From assembly GCA_021432605.1 (NCBI GenBank), contig MU271150.1, positions 1,922,001-1,986,000 of the forward strand: DNA of 64,000 bases. Direction: 5' to 3'. The position numbers and the translations under genes were made by a program. This DNA comes from Coniochaeta sp. PMI_546 (taxonomy: Eukaryota; Ascomycota; Sordariomycetes; Coniochaetales; Coniochaetaceae). The notes under the pieces are model-generated. The model was not told the origin of the DNA. It saw only the letters and a list, made by a program, of their open reading frames with translations, and did not search any database. Position 1 is the stretch's first letter, and the number at the start of each line of letters is the position of its first letter. Of the stretch, positions 1 to 11,378 are shown piece by piece.

Positions 1-578
1 CTCAGGTTCTAGGAGCCAGCATACTTCATAACAGCATTGAGTCCGAGCAGCTTGAGGTTGAGAGGATAGATGTTGAAGCAAGAAGGGAGCTATGGACGTC
101 AACGGGTGTCTGGAGGTGCTGTTGCGTGCTGTCATGCAGTGCTCTCAGCCTCCGTTCCCAGTGGATCGGGTCCCTACAGTTACCTAGCACAGTAGCGCGG
201 TCGGCAAGCAAAGTGGGGCTATTCAAGCTTCCTGGACGCCGCCAGGATGGTTTGTTGTGGCTTCAGGAGGAAAGGTGCCCTGCCGGCCATTATCATTTCC
301 ATCTTTTCTCATCGTCAGCTTCAATCATCTTTCTTGGTTACTGTTTTTTGGGAGCCGACCTTCAGTGGCTGCTAAGAGCGAGAAGCAGTTTCATTCGGCT
401 GATTTAATTAGCTAGCTTTGTCTCCGGACGACTGCTGTTCCTGTGACTCCAAGAGCCTCATCTCACTCTCCCGTGATTTCTCATAGGTACCTTACTTGCG
501 CAGTCTCGTCCCCGGAACTATTCCTGCCTCTCGCATACTCTTCTCCTTCTATATATATTTCACAAAGACCTCGGGGGC
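1..578. other. Upstream region of the THO3 gene
   Basis: I see no supportable gene here. The open frames are short and have no recognisable protein character. The last 80 bases before the THO3 start are pyrimidine-rich and contain a TATATAT run at about 550-558, only some 20-30 nt before the ATG. It is therefore more likely part of the transcript leader or an AT-rich start-site element than a TATA box at the usual distance. Confidence 0.4.
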
Positions 579-1923
579 ATGGCTCCTCTGCTTCGCCCTC
601 GAGCGAGCCTGCAGAAGGACAAGTTCGCTGCATACTTCGCACCCCTCAAAAGCCAGTTCTACAGCGATCCAGCCTCGTCGGGAAGGGGATCTAGTTCATC
701 CGTGATACGGTCCATAGCCTGGAATCCCTTGGGTAACCTGGTAGCCACCGGGTCTTCGGACAAGACCCTCCGCGTCTGTCAGTGCCCCTCCGTTGTATTC
801 CTCTGTTGTGATGGCGGACTGACCAACGCAGGGAACCCCGAGAAGCCTACTGTTCGTTTCTCAACCGAGCTCAAGGGTCACGCTGCTGCTATCCAGAAGG
901 TGGCCTTCAACCCGGTGAAGGACGCTGAACTGGCTAGTGTTAGCGACGATGGAGTAGTCAAGTTCTGGGACGTCAGGACCAAGAACTGCATCAACGAGGT
1001 CAAGGGCCTTGGTGATGCTTTCACCCTGGTCTGGGCCCCGGATGGGGAATCACTGATCGTTGGAAACAAGGTGAGTGTTGCTCAAATGTCGTGTTACTGC
1101 AGGTACAGCAACTCAATTTCTTCTCCCCCAGAGTGACAAACTTTTCATCCTGTCACCTACGCAATCGACACCATTATCATCCCACCAGCAGTCTGTCCAG
1201 ACAAACCAAATCGCATTTTGCTGGAGCGGAAAGAAAATATTCGTTACTACGGGCGAGGGACAGACAAGAATACTGTCTTATCCCGACCTTGAGCCAGTCC
1301 TGCGCTTCGACTACGCAACCGAGTTGGACGACGGGAAGGGCAAGGAGTTCAGGCTCACCGGACACACGTCGTCCTGTGTGACGGCGGAACTTCAACCCAC
1401 CGGCCGCTTTCTTGCAACTGGCGGCACAGACTCCATCATCGCTCTGTGGGACACAAACGACTGGATATGCCGAAGGACGCTGTCGAAGATGAGCGGCCCA
1501 GTACGGAGTATTAGTGAGTGCCATCATTTCCAAACCTTTATCAGCTGTGTATTTGATCACACTGACCGAATAACGCCAGGTTTCACGTTTGATGGGAGTT
1601 TTATCGCGGGTGGGAGTGATGAAGGTACGTTGGCCGTGTTCTACGCAAACTCACTATCTGCGCACGTTCTCGTCATGAACCACGTACTGTTTGCTCTAGT
1701 GGCCGGGAGAGATGCGTCTTTTATTAAGTTGGGAAACGCTGACCTGTCTACAGAAGCCGGCGTTCACGTTTGGCATACGGAAACCGGCGAGCACATGTAC
1801 ACGTTCAAATCGGCCGGCCCTTCCCCTGTGGTCTCCTGGGCGCCTACGAGATATTGTCTGGCCTTCAGCGACAACAGCGTCGGGGCCCTACGCATTGCGG
1901 GCGTCGATCCCGAACGGAAATGA
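579..1923 (+). CDS. THO3: THO complex subunit 3 (TEX1/THOC3-type WD40 protein)
   Basis: WD40-repeat protein of the THO/TREX complex, which couples transcription and packaging of nuclear mRNA to export. Exons by splice-site reading: 579-777, 832-1070, 1132-1513, 1580-1624 and 1754-1923, giving 344 aa, close to human THOC3. Repeat blades are clear: SIAWNPLGNLVATGSSDKT near the N-terminus, then GHAAAIQKVAFNP with VKFWD, GHTSSCVTAELQPTGRFLATG with IALWD, and a last blade with VVSWAPTRYCLAFSD before the C-terminal RIAGVDPERK. Splicing joins VRSIS to FTFDGSF and SDE to EAGVHVWHTETGE, both natural for this family. Introns 1, 3 and 4 (54, 66 and 129 nt) are multiples of three without stops, so an unspliced reading is misleadingly open. 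The assignment rests on overall similarity to THOC3/Tex1 rather than on a unique motif. Confidence 0.9.
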
Positions 1924-4029
1924 ACGGCGACGTGTAATGGAGCATAGTGCCTGCCAAATGTACAGCATATTTGCGTCCGCGAGAGTCTACCAGCAAGAGT
2001 ACAGCACGGCTGCTGTACAAGTTCAACGGAATCCGCGACGTTGTCCCGCAGAACACCAGTGGGAGGCGTTGGATGACCTCCCTGCATTTGGATTATGTTT
2101 GGTGTCGAACGTTGCTAGACTCCGGTACCAGTATACAGAGCCGCCACAACAATGCCCGGACACTCACGGGCCGGACGAGTGAGTGGGATGCCGGTCCGGC
2201 CTTTTTGTCGCCAGTGCAGGCGGCTGGTTGGCAGTGGAAGCACGCAGCGAACCTCGATGCAGACTTGAAATGTAAGCACCGGAGCAATTACAGGCCGCCG
2301 TCCACACCCGGGCCGTTCGCTGCATCATGCCAGAATTCGGCTCGTGAATCGCGAAACGTGGCCTTAGCGAATGGCTGCCGATTGAGGCTGTGCTATTTTC
2401 TCTTTATCGGCCATGGACTGGTCATAGACGATTGCGGGCATATCAGGAACTCCAATCAGGGAAGTCCAGCAGGACGCTTAAATGATCCAATCAGTCCAAC
2501 GGTTTCCATCCGGTGACGAGCGGACACATGAGGCCAGCCCTACGGACGGACATGCGGGTGTGCCAGAGATGCGCAACTTCGCTGACGACGACGGGGTCAT
2601 TGGAGACGGCCGTCAAGGAATGGCAATAGTTGAGACTTATGTCTATGACAGCAATGTGATCCATTGACTGCAGTACCTGGTCTCCTAGGCAAGGTAGCTA
2701 AGATACCGCCTTGATACAGCTCGGACGTCTCGACATTCTGCGTTTGGCATAACGGTGCCGTTCTCAGTGAGATGACTGAATTTGGTGTCAACCAGGTCCC
2801 ACACAATGAGGGGCTGTGCTATTAATAATCGCCCTGGTCTTGACCCCCCCGATTCGAAGATGACTTCCATGTTGGTGTCTCCCAGGCTGGGCCACTTGCA
2901 ACAGGCCTTTCAATACGGAGACAGACCCAGGAAGCTACCTTACCTGAGGTACCTGTACTGCTACCTCTTCACAGATCAGCAAAGCAGTGCAAATATCCCA
3001 TGTGATTGTCAGTCAGTCAAGAGCAAAGCTGCCCATGGTCATCATCTGAAGCAATGGCAGTGTCGGCGCATGTACTATGTACACGTGTAGTGTATGCATG
3101 TAAATACCGGGCTAGGAGCATTCCTTTACGATGTCGGTCAAGTCTGCACTCAACCGTCCACATGTCTATTCGCTCCCGTCGTCACCACAAGCAACAAGCC
3201 TGAGTCGTCGGGGGTTGCAACCAGTGCGACCGACCAGTGCGACGAAGACGAACCCCTGCTATCCCGCCGTTCCAAAAGCCGATCCCCCAAATCTGGGCCC
3301 GCCGTTTTGGGTGACGGTGGTGGTGGCTGCCTTGCCTTCGAATTAAGCCACCACCAGTCCACATCGGCTCGACTGCTGCCCCAACCTTTCAGACCAGCTC
3401 CAACAGACTTCGAGCTCCTATTCCTAACCCAGTGACCCAAGTATAATCAGTCAGCTTGACACTCTCGAGCCCAAATGTCCAGCCAGCTCGCAATGGGCAT
3501 GGTATCATCTTAAAATCCACAAGGCCCCGGGACATTACAGATACCTCTCTATCTTAGTTTGCTAGTTTAGTGTAGCGACAAAGACGCCTGCGCGAATCCT
3601 TCTGCATCTTCCCCGCCGCGAAATCAATCAGCGACAGACACACCCTGACCTGACCTTATGTCTAAGGCATTCTACTAGCAGCCGAATCCAGGACCCTCTC
3701 ACCGTTCATAGTGCTTACCGTGTTCAAGCTTTTGCGCAAACACCTTCGTCTTTTTGATGACACCGCCCAGTATTTGGCTTAATCATCCATACCGTCCCAT
3801 CTTCATTGATTCGGGCGCATCTTCGTGTTCAGCATCATCAACTTTGCAACCCGGAGCAAACCCCGAGGACATCGAGTTCACCCCGACGGCTGCCCGAACA
3901 AGCATTTGACCTGGACCTTCGTCAATCCGAGCACAACACGATTGGCCACGTCCGGAACATCGGTCAAGGTTGGACAATTCCCCTTGATAGCATCACTGCC
4001 AGACCCAGGCACAGCGGCGCCGGCCGAAA
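1924..4029. other. Intergenic: THO3 3' side and upstream region of the Zn2Cys6 gene
   Basis: About 2.1 kb with no supportable gene; open frames up to 189 codons have no recognisable protein character. Two CCAATCAG boxes lie at 2452-2459 and 2487-2494, about 1.5 kb before the next start, and an ACCTTACCT nonamer at 2937-2945 is followed by an inverted GGTA. The last 400-500 bases are C/A-rich, as expected of a fungal transcript leader. Confidence 0.45.
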
Positions 4030-7000
4030 ATGTCGTCGTCGTCCGGTACTCCGCCGGACACAATCATGGTCTCCGACCAGAACGGCGAGGCCGCGACCGA
4101 GGGTGGATCCGCCGGGAACTCGAGCGTGCCCAAGCCTAAGCGCCTGGCATGCATGATATGCAGGAAGAGGAAGTTGAAGTGCGATGGGCTCAAGCCTAGC
4201 TGTAGCACTTGCACGAGACTCGGACACAACTGCGCCTACGACGAGGTTAGGAGGAAGAGCGGACCCAAAAGGGGATACGTCAAGGCGCTGGAGGAGCGAC
4301 TGAGTATGTATTTCTCTCCCGTCCTTACATTCGACGGCCGTAAGAGACGGCCAGCTAATGCGACGGTTGATTGCAGAGCAGGTCGAGACGCTTCTCAAGA
4401 CACAAGATGTCTCCCCAACCACGACCGCGGAGAAGGCCAAGACCATATCCATCGCTGCCGACACCACATCCAAGCCGTCCCAGCCACCTACGGCTGCGCC
4501 AAACTTCACGGTCCCCGATCCTTCGATTGGTATCGCCAGCAGTCGAGACATGGACCGGTGGAACTTCAATGGCGAGTCGCCGCAGAATGCGCCAATCGAC
4601 GACTTCAACTTCAACACCAACCTAAATCTAGGCATAAATAATATCGACGGTAACTTCACTTGGGAGATGATTGGTTTAGGCCTCGAGGAGCCGTTGCCGC
4701 CGCAAGAGACCATCGACGAGCTGTGAGTCTTAGCCATGCAAGGCGAACTCGCCGTGGAGCTGACAAGATATCTCTAGGCATCAGATTTACTTCGAGAAGA
4801 TACATCCGTCGGTGCCCATGATACACAAGTATCGATATCTCGCAGCCATGAATCTGTATGTTGCATCCCTTTGACGCTCGTTCCCCTCCGGTACGAAGTC
4901 TGACGTAGTTGGCAGTGCACCTAACCAGCGGCCACCCGTATGTCTTCGATATGCTATGTGGACGCAAGCATGTTCGGTCACGGACAAGTATTCCGATCTC
5001 AAAGATCTCTTCTACCAGCGCGCCCGCAAATACGTGGAATTAGACTACGTCAAGGGTTACGGTGAACACTTGATCTCCATCTCACATGCCCAGACACACG
5101 TCCTGCTTGCAGCCTATGAGTTCAAGATGATGTACTTCCCCCGAGCTTGGATGAGCACGGGCTCGGCTATTCGGCTATGTCAAATGTAAGTTGTCTACCT
5201 TGACCCCAACATGAGAACCATACCTAACACGCTATAGGGCCGGAACTCATCGCCTTGACGGAAACGCCCTCGACGTAAAACAATGTCTACCCCCGCCGCG
5301 AGACTGGACGGAGCGAGAAGAAAGGCGGCGGACATTCTGGATGGCATTCTGTCAAGATCGATATGCGAGTATCGGTACTGGATGGCCAATGACGATCGAC
5401 GAGAAAGACATCATGTCAAACCTCCCATGTTCCGAGGAGGCGTACGACATGAGCCGGCCGGAAACGACACTAACACTACCTGAGTCGATGACCCCTGCAG
5501 GAGCCGGCAAGCTGTCGTCATTCGGAGGCATCGTCCTCATGGCCTGCTTGTTCGGTCGGAACCTTAACCACCTCCACCGGCCTGATGCGGACGATGGCGA
5601 CGACGATTCGATGAACGGCGAGTTCTGGAGGCGACATCGGACTCTCGACAACATCTTGCTCAACACCACTCTTTGCTTACCGCCGGAACTCAAGCTGCCG
5701 GCCGGCATGCAGAGCTCGAACGTCATATTTACAAACATGTGCATACACACGTCGACCATCTGCTTGCACCAAGCGGCTATCTTCAAGGCCGATAAGATGC
5801 GCATGCCCGGGACTGTGAGCGGAGAGAGCAAGATTCGATGTATCACGGCGGCGAACGAGATAGCACGCATCATGAGGATGGTCTCCCATCTGGACCTAGC
5901 AGCGGTAAGAGAATCCTGTTAAGTATCTCACCTGCGTGGATGCACTAACTCACCAATGCAAGATGAATCCCTTTATCTCCTTCTGTCTATACGTCGCAGC
6001 CCGCGTATTCGTGCAGTACCTCAAGAGCAAAGCAGACGACAGCGCCGTCCAAGACGCCCTGCGCTTCCTCCTCACAGCCATGAACGCGCTTAAGCGGCGC
6101 AACCCCCTCACAGAGTCCTTCCTCGTCCAGCTCGACGTCGACCTCGAAGTCCTCGGCGCCCGGATCCCGAAGCTCCGGAACGCCTTCCCCCGGAGCACCG
6201 AAAGCGTAAGTCCCAACGACCACTGCTTCTTCAACAAAGTCGCTGACAATCCCCAGCCGGCCCCGAAATCCGCCTGGGAGCGGCCGGGCGCCGAGTGCCA
6301 ACCGACGACGGAACAGGAAGGCGCCGGCCCCAACGGCACGGCCGGCATCATGGCCTACCGCAACGAGTGCCAGTTCCTGCGCGGCATGGAAGACGACGGC
6401 AACCCCGTGAACGGACCGGACATCACCGACACCGACAACAGCGCGGCCGGCGTGTCTCAGACCCCCAGCTCTACGGGCCTAACCTCGCAATCCTGGCACG
6501 GGGACCAAACCACATCCTCCCTCCCCACCCGCGAGCGGGGGCCCGGCAACTCACCCTACCCGCACATGCACGGCCTCATGCCCATGCCCGGCACGGGCTA
6601 CGAGATGGACACCAGCTCCAACGGCCTGTCCGGCACCTCGCCCGAGGGCCAGTCCAACCGGCCCACGCCCAACTCGGGCTCCTCGGCCGACCAGCGCGGG
6701 CAGAACAGCCTCGCCCCCGGCTCGGCCGGGCTGCACAGGAACAGCAGCTCGGGACGGACGTCCTTCGAGGCCTCCCCCGCCGCGTCGCACCCCAAGACGG
6801 CGCAGGGCGACATCGAGGCCGCGGCGGCGGTCGCGGCCGCGGCCTCGGCGGCGTCGTTCTTCAGCGACCTGCCCTCCGGCTCGGGCGCGTTCGGGCTCGG
6901 TCCGGATGTTGTTGGGACGGGCATGACGCCCAGGTTCAGCATGGGCGATGCCGGTGGCGGGAACGAGTACGGCGGGTGGGAGATGCCCGGGCAGACGGGC

Positions 7001-7099
7001 ATGACGCCCGTTGCGGAGGGGGTGCTGAGGAGTATCATGAACATGGGGCCGATGGATACCATGGATATCGGGTGGGATACTGAGACGAGTTTGCGGTGA
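4030..7099 (+). CDS. Zn2Cys6 fungal transcription factor with central regulatory domain
   Basis: Nuclear DNA-binding regulator of 906 aa in seven exons: 4030-4303, 4377-4722, 4778-4855, 4916-5185, 5238-5904, 5963-6205 and 6257-7099. A binuclear zinc cluster lies at about residues 38-68 (CMICRKRKLKCDG, then CSTC and C), followed by a short linker and a probable dimerisation helix around VKALEERL. The middle of the protein is a typical Fungal_trans domain with IHPSVPMIHK, CLRYAMW, RLDG, WTEREERRRTFWMAFCQDR and NPFISFCLYVAARVFVQYL. The last 300 residues are low-complexity (Ser, Gly, Pro, and an Ala run near residues 820-835) and would be an activation region. The family is often annotated as xylanolytic activator-like, but nothing here shows the target genes, so I give no symbol. 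Intron 6 (6206-6256, 51 nt) is in frame without a stop. Confidence 0.9.
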
Positions 7100-7859
7100 T
7101 GTGTCTTGTCATTCGTTTTTGAGTTTGGTGGGCTGGCTGGGGGTTCTGTTTTTTTCTGATGACTTTTGGCCTTATGATAACTCTTGGCGTTGGACTTTTT
7201 GGGATGGCTTTCATATTTGGATACCTTTCTTATTGCCCTGTCATGTTCCCTCAGGCGGATGCGGAACGTGTTTCGAGGTCTTTACTTAATTTGACCATTT
7301 TACACATATCTGTCGGGCATATCGGGCCTCTCTTCATGGACGGATGGTAGCTAAGCTATCTTGGGAAAAGGGGGCGGGCACTTCAGATCCGTGTCTTTGG
7401 GGGTATTCTAGGTTAGGAGCAGGACAGTCACTGACATGGGAATATCGATCGGGTCATCATGGACGTCGAACACATGTACAATATCTATATCTTAGCTGAT
7501 GGAGGAGATGAATGAATCCCACTCTCACTCTCGTGGCTTGACTTGGCGTCCTGTCAGGCAACTCAGTCTTGGATCGATATGAACATAGTTGACGGGGAAA
7601 GACGGTCTAGCACTATACCACACCTGCTATATGATCCGACAGCCAACGATGCTCAAGCAACAACCCTGATATACATGCCAGATAGCGACAACTCAACGCA
7701 AAGTCACGTCTATCAACTAATCCCCTTATCCATCCTGGATTCAACACCAAGCAACTCGCCTGCAATGTCCGCACCGCCAAAATGCAATGCAAATAAGCCA
7801 AGTCCCCAAACAAACTTCAGAGACTCCGTCCAAAAACAGCATAGTTCATACAAGGCCCT
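7100..7859. other. 3' intergenic between convergent genes
   Basis: The Zn2Cys6 gene and the lipid phosphatase gene converge here. The first 100 bases are T-rich, as in a 3' UTR. I see no gene, and the overlapping plus-strand frames that continue into 8.0 kb are shadows of the phosphatase coding sequence. Confidence 0.5.
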
Positions 7860-9490
7860 TCACACCCTCGCCTCACCACCCTCATCAACCCTCCCCGTCT
7901 TCCGTCCCACAGCCACCCCCGTTCCCCCCCTCCCAGAACCCGCACCCGCACCCGCATCCCCAAACCCCCCTCCGAGGGCCTCCTCCTCGTCCCCGGCCCT
8001 GGGCTCCCCCCCGTAAAACCCAGCCCGCATCTCCCTATCGGTCGCAAAGCTGAAACTCCCCACCCCGGCCCAGAAGGCCTTGTCCCGCGACCTGGGGCCC
8101 CAGGCCCAGCCGGCGCCCCGGCCGATGGGGAGGTGGTAGTACCTGAACGCGAAAAAAGCGGTGACGGTGCCGATCAGGGAGCCGAAGAGGATGTCGAAGC
8201 CGTGGTGGCGGAAGTCGAACCAGCGGGAGCTGGCGATGAAGATTGCGGCGAAGAAGGGGATGGCGCAGAGGAGGAGGAGGTAGAGGGGCGGGGCGGCGGC
8301 CTGGCGCCGGACGGCGGCCACGGCCTGGGTGTGGGCTTCGAGGCGGCGGCGGACGGTGGGGTCCGAGGGGAGGTTGAGGGCCTCGCTGGTGTCGGTTCCG
8401 CGGCCGGGGCGGGATTGGTGCTGGTCGGTCAGCTCGTAGGCCTCGCCGCCGCTGCCTTTGTAGGGGAGGGTGGTGGAGGTGGGGGTGTGGGTGTTTACGC
8501 GCGAGGGGAAGGCGGAGCCGGAGGCGTTGGTGTCGTCGGTGAAGGAGGAGTAGGCCAGGAAGGGGATGGTGATGGCGAATTTGGAGGCGAGGAAGAGGGA
8601 GAGGTAGATGAGGCCTGGGGGGGTTGGGGCGGGTTAGTGACCTGAGGTGAGAGATACAAAATGGGGATTTGCCAGCAGGCAGAAGGGAGAGACCGTACCT
8701 GCTGCTGAGGAACTCGAGTGACCGCTGGGATAACTCCTAAATCCGTCGTCGAGGATGCTCTTGTCCGGGTTCGTGCAGATGGCCGCGCTGACGAGCTGGC
8801 CGTTGCTGCTGACGTTCGCGATGCCCCCGACGATGTAGGCGCTCAGGTTGGCCACGTCGGGCTGGCACCTGGAGAGCAGGTCCGGGCGCGGCTTGCCGAA
8901 GAGGTTCTTCATGCCGTTGGTGATGAACCAGGCGGCGATCAGGGACAGTGCCAGGCCGAGCCAGCCAGTGTGCAGCTCCCAGAGCTTGCGCTTCCAGACG
9001 AGCGACTTGGGGACGCCCTTGGGGACGGTCGCGCCGGGCACGAAGATGATGGCGATGATTGCGATGATGACGACGGGGACGACGACGCTGCATACAACCA
9101 GGAGCCACGTCGGCACGGTCTCGTTGACGGTATAAGGGAACCTGTCTCGGTTGTTAGAGGGAGTGTGAATAGACAAAAAGGTTTTCAGATTGCGAAGAGC
9201 GTGGCCTACGAGATGTCTGGGTCCTCGAGATTGAACGGACGCTTGTTAGGCGTGATATTGCCAAGGATGAAGCCAACGACAGCCACAACGATGAGGATGA
9301 TCCAGTCGAAGACGTATGAGGCCGCAAGCACCCATCCGCCCTTCTTTCGGCTCGCCATATTTCGATACGGACTGTATTTTCCGGCCTCGAAGCTGTTGAT
9401 GCGACGATAGCCAGGCGCTTGTGAGTGAGCACGCGAGGAGGCGGCAATGAATGGGGTGGATGCTGCTGTTGCTGCGTCGCCGTCACTCAT
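7860..9490 (-). CDS. PAP2-family lipid phosphate phosphatase (DPP1/LPP type)
   Basis: Integral membrane phosphatase expected to act on phosphatidate, diacylglycerol pyrophosphate or related lipid phosphates. Exons on the minus strand: 9490-9210, 9141-8699 and 8614-7860, 492 aa. About six membrane segments are visible (for example WIILIVVAVVGFILG, WLLVVCSVVVPVVIIAI, GLALSLIAAWF, LIYLSLFLASKFAITIPFL, LYLLLLCAIPFFAAIFI and GSLIGTVTAFFAFRYY). All three catalytic motifs are intact: KNLFGKPRP (K-x6-RP), YPSGH, which lies just before the second intron, and SRWFDFRHHGFD (SR-x5-H-x3-D). The loop between segments 4 and 5 is Ser/Thr-rich, and the C-terminal tail of about 70 residues is Gly/Ala/Glu-rich and probably disordered and cytosolic. 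The substrate cannot be decided from sequence. Confidence 0.93.
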
Positions 9491-11378
9491 TGACGGTTTG
9501 GTTCAGATGAGATGGCAGGAAGGACTGCCAAGAGGACAATAAATAAGGTAAGGTGAAATGCAGGTAGCAAACGCCACAAAGAAAGAAGGGTAAGGCCGCA
9601 CGAGACTAGCGACTCGACTTTGTACACCTCTGCTGCAGCAAGGTTTTGGAATCTCCAGAAGGCCGGTATGTGCTGGGTGGTAGTACTGCGTGGTACTGTA
9701 CAAGCAACAGTTGACTGCTGCGGCTCTCTTTTTTGTAAAGTACCACTGGTACCCAATGCCAGATCGAGATGGGTCTCACTAGCCGCCAGTAATGCGATGG
9801 ACTCCAAGGGAGACTGGGAGATAAACGTGGCCAGCACTGGACGAGTGTATGGACTCACTTTGTCGCAAGTGGCGACGATGATCGACAAGCGGACGAGGGC
9901 GCGAGATTTGGTCTCAGGAGGAATGGAAGGTCGACCAACAGGAAGGGAGCAGTGACAACCTGCGTACGCAGTGAAGATGGCTGTGTTTTAGAGTCGTAAC
10001 GGCCCTTTTCTTTATGACGTGCAACACCTTCTTGTTGAACCGGGAGAGGAATCCTTTCTTGCCTTGCTTGCATCAACCTTTCTAAGTGTATTGTACCAAG
10101 CTTCTCGCCGGCCAACCCGTTTCATTTTTAAAAGGGGAGATGGTAACGACGCCGAGATGTCCCAAGACCCTCAATTGAGGCTGATGGCTTGGCATCGCAG
10201 GGACCCGCTAGCGACAGTCTTCATTCGATCTAGAGATGCGCCTCATCGTTGACCAGTACAGCTGAATAAATCATGCCGCTGAGCGTCGGCATAATCGCGT
10301 GACTGGTGTGCAGTTTTACTCAGTTGGCAGCGAGCACAAAGATGGCGGCATCTGAACAAACGTCGTCGACTCACTTCAGAGGGCGAACACAGTTGGCAAA
10401 GGGCGGAATGTAGTTGGCCAAGAATTTTAAACTATCTGGTACCCAATCGGAAGCTTGGAGCAGCTTTTGGCGACGATCAGTCTGGCAACGAGGCACACGA
10501 TCATCGAACACGCACTTACTGCATGGTACACGTGTATCACTGCCGGATTGGTTGAAAGAATTCCAAGATAGTCGCAAGGGGAGGGCTCACAAGATGCTTC
10601 TTTCCTCGACACATTGTTTGACAATCAACAACGTGGAGAATAATGTATGTTAGTGCAGTACCTCAACATACACATTTTGGGCAGTCGGTGGTAGGTATAC
10701 TGTTAACCACATATCTACCTTTACAGCGTTGAGTCGAATAGTATTATGACTCGTCAAGACACAGATACATAGACATTTGAAAGTTGAGGAGCAGATGACT
10801 AGGTAAACAAGATGATTGTACAAATAAGATCTACTTTACTTGGACACAAACTTCAACACAGAGAGAGCTCCTATAATTTTGACGAACCAGGTACAACTCG
10901 GCAGATTCGGTCGCTGGGCTTCATCCACCTTACCTTAGGCCAACATGCGTAGTCTTATCCGGCCATCTTATGTTCTAGTATCATAGAGAATGAAACCGTC
11001 AATAATTGAGATGGCCCTCCGTAATCACCTGAGCCATGAGTTTGTCTGTCTTACATACTTTACTGAGTGTCCTGTGATGGCTCAGTGAGGACCTCCCTGC
11101 GCGTTCTAGGACAGGACAGGTATCATCAGAGGCAGAGGTACGCGACCGCCTCGTAAGCTCTTACAAGACCAGAATGCTTTCCGTCGAGCCAACTTACTGA
11201 ACCTGCGGGCATGTAAAGGGGAAGCCAACAGGACTCAGATCTCATATGCTTCGGTAATCGTACCTTGGACAATCTCGGCGCAGGTAAATGGAAAGCACGG
11301 TTATGGCCAGATACAGATAATGTTACATGTACATGCCCACTTTGTCTTTAATGTACAGATATTTCACATCCAACGACT
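9491..11378. other. Intergenic between two minus-strand genes
   Basis: About 1.9 kb without a supportable gene. It holds the upstream region of the lipid phosphatase gene, including AGGTAAGGT at 9546-9554 in its probable leader, and the 3' side of the uL2m gene. The stretch 10,600-11,300 is relatively AT-rich and contains another ACCTTACCT at 10,927-10,935 and a 9-bp inverted repeat at 11,029-11,037 and 11,077-11,085. Confidence 0.4.

Noticed and set aside
1947-2516. 189-codon plus-strand frame downstream of THO3
   Set aside because: No protein character or similarity is recognised, and it overlaps other equally open frames.
6295-7083. 262-codon second plus-strand frame inside the Zn2Cys6 gene
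   Set aside because: It is a shadow frame, Arg/His-rich because of the GC-rich coding strand. The main frame carries the recognised domains and closes with the upstream exons.
8133-8645. Gly/Glu-rich plus-strand frame opposite the lipid phosphatase
   Set aside because: The minus strand carries the PAP2 catalytic motif SRWFDFRHHGFD in the same bases; the plus frame is its antisense shadow.
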